A stretch of 64,000 bases of DNA from Tetradesmus obliquus (taxonomy: Eukaryota > Chlorophyta > Chlorophyceae > Sphaeropleales > Scenedesmaceae), in assembly GCA_030272155.1 (NCBI GenBank), contig CP126199.1, positions 4,080,501-4,144,500 of the forward strand, read 5' to 3'. The notes beneath the pieces are model-generated. The model ran no database searches. It saw nothing but the letters and a program-made list of their open reading frames with translations, and was not told the origin of the DNA. Made by a program: the position numbers and the translations under genes. Below are positions 60,528-64,000 of this stretch, piece after piece. Position 1 is the first letter of the stretch. The number at the start of each line of letters is the position of its first letter.

Positions 60528-60564
60528 GTACAGCTGACACTGTCAGTGTCTTTGTCAGCTGTAC
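60528..60564 (+). repeat. Hairpin in PLE 3' UTR
   Basis: GTACAGCTGAC (60528-60538) and its exact reverse complement GTCAGCTGTAC (60554-60564) could form an 11-bp stem with a 15-nt loop. Confidence 0.8.
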
Positions 60565-60610
60565 GGCTCCTTCGTGAGCACTTATACTTAGCCTTACACG
60601 CATGTGGTCT

Positions 60611-60661
60611 ACGCAGGGTCTGATGAGGCTGTCAAAAGCCGAAACTAGTCATCCCTGTCCA
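60611..60661 (+). ncRNA. Minimal type-I hammerhead ribozyme in PLE 3' region
   Basis: Core CTGATGA (60620-60626) is followed by stem II GGCT-GTCAAA-AGCC (60627-60640), GAAA (60641-60644), a very short palindromic stem III CTAG (60645-60648), and the cleavage triplet GTC (60648-60650), so the cut would follow C60650. Stem I pairs the GGGT before the core with ATCC after the cut (U-A, G.U, G-C, G-C), with an internal loop beyond. All invariant core positions are present. Very short stem III with a palindrome, working as a dimer, is the known form of hammerheads in Penelope-like elements. Confidence 0.82.
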
Positions 60662-60737
60662 GGACTTCACGTTCGTCTAAGGCTCCTTACGTACCGCTGC
60701 CTGGGTCGCTGACAACCACTTGCTTGTTTACAATCCT

Positions 60738-60930
60738 CTTGTACCAAGAGACGCTGTCACACGATCATGCAGACAGCCCCTTGCGGAGCAGCCCCGAAAG
60801 GCATCCAGGACCTGACCGAGTGCCCAGACTCCACTAAAATCAAGCGCTTATTTTCATAAGCCAGTCCTGAGCAGGTGGGGACCTAACACGCTTGTTCATG
60901 GAACGTCCGGGGTAAAAGCATCCAGTAGAA
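60738..60930 (-). mobile_element. L fragment joined to R fragment
   Basis: Reverse L tail piece (60738-60841, ctcttgtaccaagag to cactaaaatca) fused to an R piece (60842-60930, gcgcttattttcataagcc to catccagtag). Neither has a homopolymer tail. Confidence 0.85.
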
Positions 60931-61098
60931 TAGACTCCACTGACCTTATTACGATTTAATTAGTATTGAATCGATTGAATAGGCAACACACACACGTAGT
61001 CAACAAGGCCGTTTCGATTGATACTGAATTCCGTAGGTAAGCGTTTCATCGCAAAATATAAGCTATATAAGCTATATCCGTTACATCGAAATGGTATA
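60931..61098. other. Short AT-rich unique stretch within the cluster
   Basis: Not alignable with L, R or the PLE. Contains repeated attgaat/cgattgaa motifs and ataagctatataagctatat. Nature unknown. Confidence 0.4.
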
Positions 61099-62253
61099 GC
61101 TGCAGCAGCATCAGGGCTGGCGTGATTGTGGCCAGTGCAGATGGCAGCGATGGCAGCGGCAGCCGCAATGCAGGCAGCAATTCTCAATCTCAGAGCCACG
61201 GCATCAGCGATGCAGAGGACAGCAGCAGCAACAGCAGCAGCATGGGCAGTCAACGGGGTACAACTGGCGAGCCGGGCAGCTCATCATACGCTGCTAAGGC
61301 TGTGGCGTGTAGGTTTCTGGCAGAGCTGCGGCAGCAAATTCAGAGGGAGTGGGATAGGGTGGAAGTAGATGTTAGGATAGGTTGTGGGATACCGTTTGCA
61401 TGGCTGCAGGGAAGGTCGCCTGAGATCAAACTTGTTGACTTTGAGCAGAAGTGGGGAGCACTGTATAGGATGGGCGCAAATGGGCGCATCAAGGTTCGGG
61501 CCAGCGCGGCTGGCATGTCAGGGATGGATTGGGCACGGGTCTACGAGGCGTGGTGGTCTGTTTTGACGGTTCGGGCGGGGTGTACAATGCATTCGTTGGA
61601 GTAGTGGCCGTCGTTCCTCGTTGTGATGTGTTGCAAAATAGTATGGCAAAGGCTAAGTTGATGGCCGGAATACGTTATGTATGCATGTGAGTGGGTAGCA
61701 GAGTACGTTATGTATGCGTGCGTGTGGGTAGCAGTGTACGAGGATGTGTGCAGCATGTGTGGATTAGCTTGTGTGTGTGTGGCTTTGTGTGCCTGAGGTG
61801 GTGTCATTTCCTACAGAATGCCACATATCTCATAGGTGTATGTTCGGTCAGTAGCAGGATGTGCTTTGCATGAAGTGGAGAGTCAATGAATAGTCAGGTG
61901 GGGATTGTCTGTGTCGACAATCCGTCACCTATTAATAGGCGTCTTGTGTAGGTGTCGTAATGCTGCATGTAAAGTGCAGCTTGTAGAGGTGTACAAGTCA
62001 CCATGCAGTGATAGCTGACAGTTACGCCATGGACAGATTTTGTTTCAAGGGCCAGTCACGGTATGTCACACATCACAGGACGTCATTGCGCGACTGTGAT
62101 TTTAGTGGAGTCTGGGCACTCGGTCAGGTCCTGGATGCCTTTCGGGGCTGCTCCGCAAGGGGCTGTCTGCATGATCGTGTGACAGCGTCTCTTGGTACAA
62201 GAGACCTGTGGAGTGAGTGCGGAACAGGTTGCCTCACTCTCTCAATGGATCTT
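61099..62253 (+). mobile_element. L copy, ORF end plus 3' UTR, with extended ORF
   Basis: Starts at tgcagcagcatcagggctgg in the ORF and runs through the UTR to ctctcaatggatcttt, lacking the last ~60 bp and poly(A). Unlike the other copies it has TCA instead of the TGA stop, extending the frame to 61604. Confidence 0.9.
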
Positions 62254-62867
62254 TGTGTGCCTGAGGTGGTGTCATTTCCTACAGAATGCCACATATCTCA
62301 TAGGTGTATGTTCGGTCAGTAGCAGGATGTGCTTTGCATGAAGTGGAGAGTCAATGAATAGTCAGGTGGGGATTGTCTGTGTCGACAATCCGTCACCTAT
62401 TAATAGGCGTCTTGTGTAGGTGTCGTAATGCTGCCTGTAAAGTGCAGCTTGTAGAGGTGTACAAGTCACCATGCAGTGATAGCTGACAGTTACGCCATGG
62501 ACAGATTTTGTTTCAAGGGCCAGTCACGGTATGTCACACATCACAGGACGTCATTGCGCGACTGTGATTTTAGTGGAGTCTGGGCACTCGGTCAGGTCCT
62601 GGATGCCTTTCGGGGCTGCTCCGCAAGGGGCTGTCTGCATGATCGTGTGACAGCGTCTCTTGGTACAAGAGACCTGTGGAGTGAGTGCGGAACAGGTTGC
62701 CTCACTCTCTCAATGGATCTTTTATGGAGCAAGTGCACAGTTATTTAGGTCAGCCCTGGTAACGTTCTTGCTTCAAAAAAAAAAAAAAAAAATGGATCTT
62801 TTTATGGAGCAAGTGCACAGTTATTTAGGTCAGCCCTTGTAACGTTCTTGCTTCAAAAAAAAAAAAA
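62254..62867 (+). mobile_element. Two L tails with poly(A), head to tail
   Basis: First a UTR-only L (62254-62792, 18 A), then a 76-bp tail repeat (62793-62867, 13 A) beginning atggatctttttatgg. Confidence 0.9.
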
Positions 62868-63300
62868 GTAGGAATTTTAGCCGGCCAGTGATTTTCCAGT
62901 GGCGGTTCACAGACACCCGTGCCAACCCGCATCCTGCACCCAGGACATTCGTACGGGTTTTAATATGATATATCGACATTTGTTTTTTTTTGAAGCATAT
63001 CGACATTTTACAAAGAGACATAACAATGAATACACTTTCACACATCACAGGACGTCATTGCGCGACTGTGATTTTAGTGGAGTCTGGGCACTCGGTCAGG
63101 TCCTGGATGCCTTTCGGGGCTGCTCCGCAAGGGGCTGTCTGCATGATCGTGTGACAGCGTCTCTTGGTACAAGAGACCTGTGGAGTGAGTGCGGAACAGG
63201 TTGCCTCACTCTCTCAATGGATCTTTTTATGGAGCAAGTGCACAGTTATTTAGGTCAGCCCTTGTAACGTTCTTGCTTCAAAAAAAAAAAAAAAAAAAAC
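62868..63300. mobile_element. R fragment followed by L tail with poly(A)
   Basis: R piece (62868-63039, gtaggaattttagccgg to aatacacttt, minus orientation) fused to a plus-strand L tail (63040-63300, cacatcacaggacgtc to poly(A)). Confidence 0.88.
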
Positions 63301-63949
63301 GTCCGGGGTAAAAGCATCCAGTAGGAATTTTAGCCGGCCAGTGAGTTTCCAGTGGCGGTTCACAGACACCCGTGCCAACCCGCATCCTGCACCCAGGACA
63401 TTCGTACGGGTTTTAATATGATATATCGACAATTGTTTTTTTTTTTGAAGCATATCGACATTTTACAAAGAGACATAACAATGAATACACTTTCACGAAG
63501 CACACCCAGCACATTTCCAAACTGGGACACGAGGCGGGCCGGACCGAAATTTCAACCGTTGCGGCGCATCGATGGCCGCTGCGCTTATTTTCATAAGCCA
63601 GTCCTGAGCAGGTGGGGACCTAACACGCTTGTTCATGGAACGTCCGGGAAAAAAGCGTCCAGTAGGAATTTTAGCCGGCCAGTGAGTTTCCAGTGGCGGT
63701 TCACAGACACCCGTGCCAACCCGCATCCTGCACCCAGGACATTCGTACGGGTTCTAATTAGATATATCGACATTTTACAAAGAGACATAACAATGAATAC
63801 ACCTTTCAAAAAAAAAAAAAAGAATACACCTTTCACGAAGCACACCTAGCACATTTCCAAACTGTGACACGAGGCGGGCCGGACCGAAATTTCAACCGTT
63901 GCGGCGCATCGAAGGCCGCTGTGCTTATTTTCATAAGTCAGTCCTGAGC
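63301..63949 (-). mobile_element. R copies
   Basis: Same unit order as 49419-50133 and 52413-53126, starting cgtccggggtaaaag right after an L poly(A). Near the window end (about 63950) it passes into sequence (gcaaggaccc...) not seen elsewhere in the cluster. Confidence 0.87.
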
Positions 63950-64000
63950 AGCAAGGACCCTTCACCAGCTGGACCTACTGTTTCTGCATGGCGAATTACG

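Larger units (their letters stand above)
58401..60737 (+). mobile_element. Penelope-like retroelement (PLE)
   Basis: About 2.3 kb set inside the LINE cluster: inverted-repeat arms on the 5' side (58401-58531 and 58738-58868), an RT ORF (58884-60419), then a 3' region with a GTACAGCTGAC hairpin and a hammerhead ribozyme. Both flanks are L sequence. Borders are taken from where L sequence stops and resumes; no target duplication was found. Confidence 0.8.
48408..63964. mobile_element. Nested cluster of truncated LINE-type retrotransposons (families L and R)
   Basis: From here to the right end the sequence is almost wholly made of repeated copies of two 3' ends. Family L ends ...ccttgtaacgttcttgcttc(A)n; family R ends ...aaaatgtcgatatgcttc(A)n on the minus strand. 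Copies are truncated at varying 5' points, lie in both orientations, carry A or T tracts of 13-33 nt, and are inserted into one another. These are hallmarks of target-primed reverse transcription by non-LTR elements. Only L shows coding sequence. Intact host genes are absent. Individual pieces are listed separately. Confidence 0.9.

Noticed and set aside
48670-63849. Short ORFs repeated through the cluster (e.g. MIADSYAMDRFCFKGQS..., MPYYFATHHNEERR..., MNTLSRSTPSTFPNWD...)
   Set aside because: They fall in L and R 3' UTRs, recur only because the UTR is repeated, and lack protein family features.
48408-63964. Satellite or CRISPR-like array
   Set aside because: Repeats differ in length and orientation and carry homopolymer tails and target duplications, which fit retrotransposition rather than an array.

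Overview
This is a nuclear window from a green alga, most likely a chlorophyte of the Chlorophyceae. The basis is: genes split by many short introns with GT(G/A/C)-AG borders (donors mostly gtgagc, gtgcgc or gtgggt; acceptors mostly ctgcag), pervasive CAG/CTG tracts, a plastid-targeted argininosuccinate synthase and a cyanobacterial-type EttA-like ABCF protein, an octotricopeptide-repeat protein, and a cilium gene of the ODA16/DAW1 family. A genus cannot be named safely. The CAG-rich style resembles Sphaeropleales/Scenedesmaceae, but that is an impression.

Positions 1-48,330 are the gene-bearing part. In order they hold: the 3'-truncated view of an alpha/beta-hydrolase esterase (-); a sterol-type UDP-glucosyltransferase (+); a small mobile-element patch (tRNA-headed SINE-like element and a 782-bp hAT-like MITE); a long Q-rich OPR protein (-); a complete 11-exon ODA16/DAW1 gene (+); a secreted alginate-lyase-fold protein (+); a MED8-like Mediator subunit (+); an unnamed two-module protein with a repeated IKS(V/I)xDLAKWK motif (-); plastid argininosuccinate synthase (+); a 20-exon EttA-type ABCF ATPase (+); and THOC5 (+). 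Exon joins were worked out by reading frame and splice site. For UGT, ODA16, the lyase-like gene, MED8, ASS, EttA and THOC5 every listed junction keeps frame. The genes are functionally unrelated housekeeping and cell-biology genes, as usual in a nuclear genome; no operon or pathway cluster is seen.

Positions 48,400-64,000 are a different landscape: a dense, nested cluster of truncated non-LTR (LINE-type) retrotransposon copies in both orientations. Two families are visible, called L and R here. Both end in GCTTC followed by a poly(A) tract, so reverse copies start with a poly(T). Two insertions of L into L can be read with their 12-bp and 13-bp target-site duplications. Inside the cluster sits a Penelope-like element (about 58,401-60,737). 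It has a full-length reverse-transcriptase ORF, a 131-bp inverted repeat with tRNA-like promoter boxes on its 5' side, and a minimal hammerhead ribozyme on its 3' side. The arrangement resembles the Zepp/ZeppL LINE clusters that mark subtelomeric or centromeric sites in other green algae, so this edge of the window may be a centromere- or telomere-proximal block. That is an inference.

The most interesting signals are the nested LINE block, the Penelope-like element with hammerhead ribozyme and inverted tRNA-like arms, the duplicated composite junctions, the two-module protein of unknown function, and a probable GC-AG intron in THOC5.
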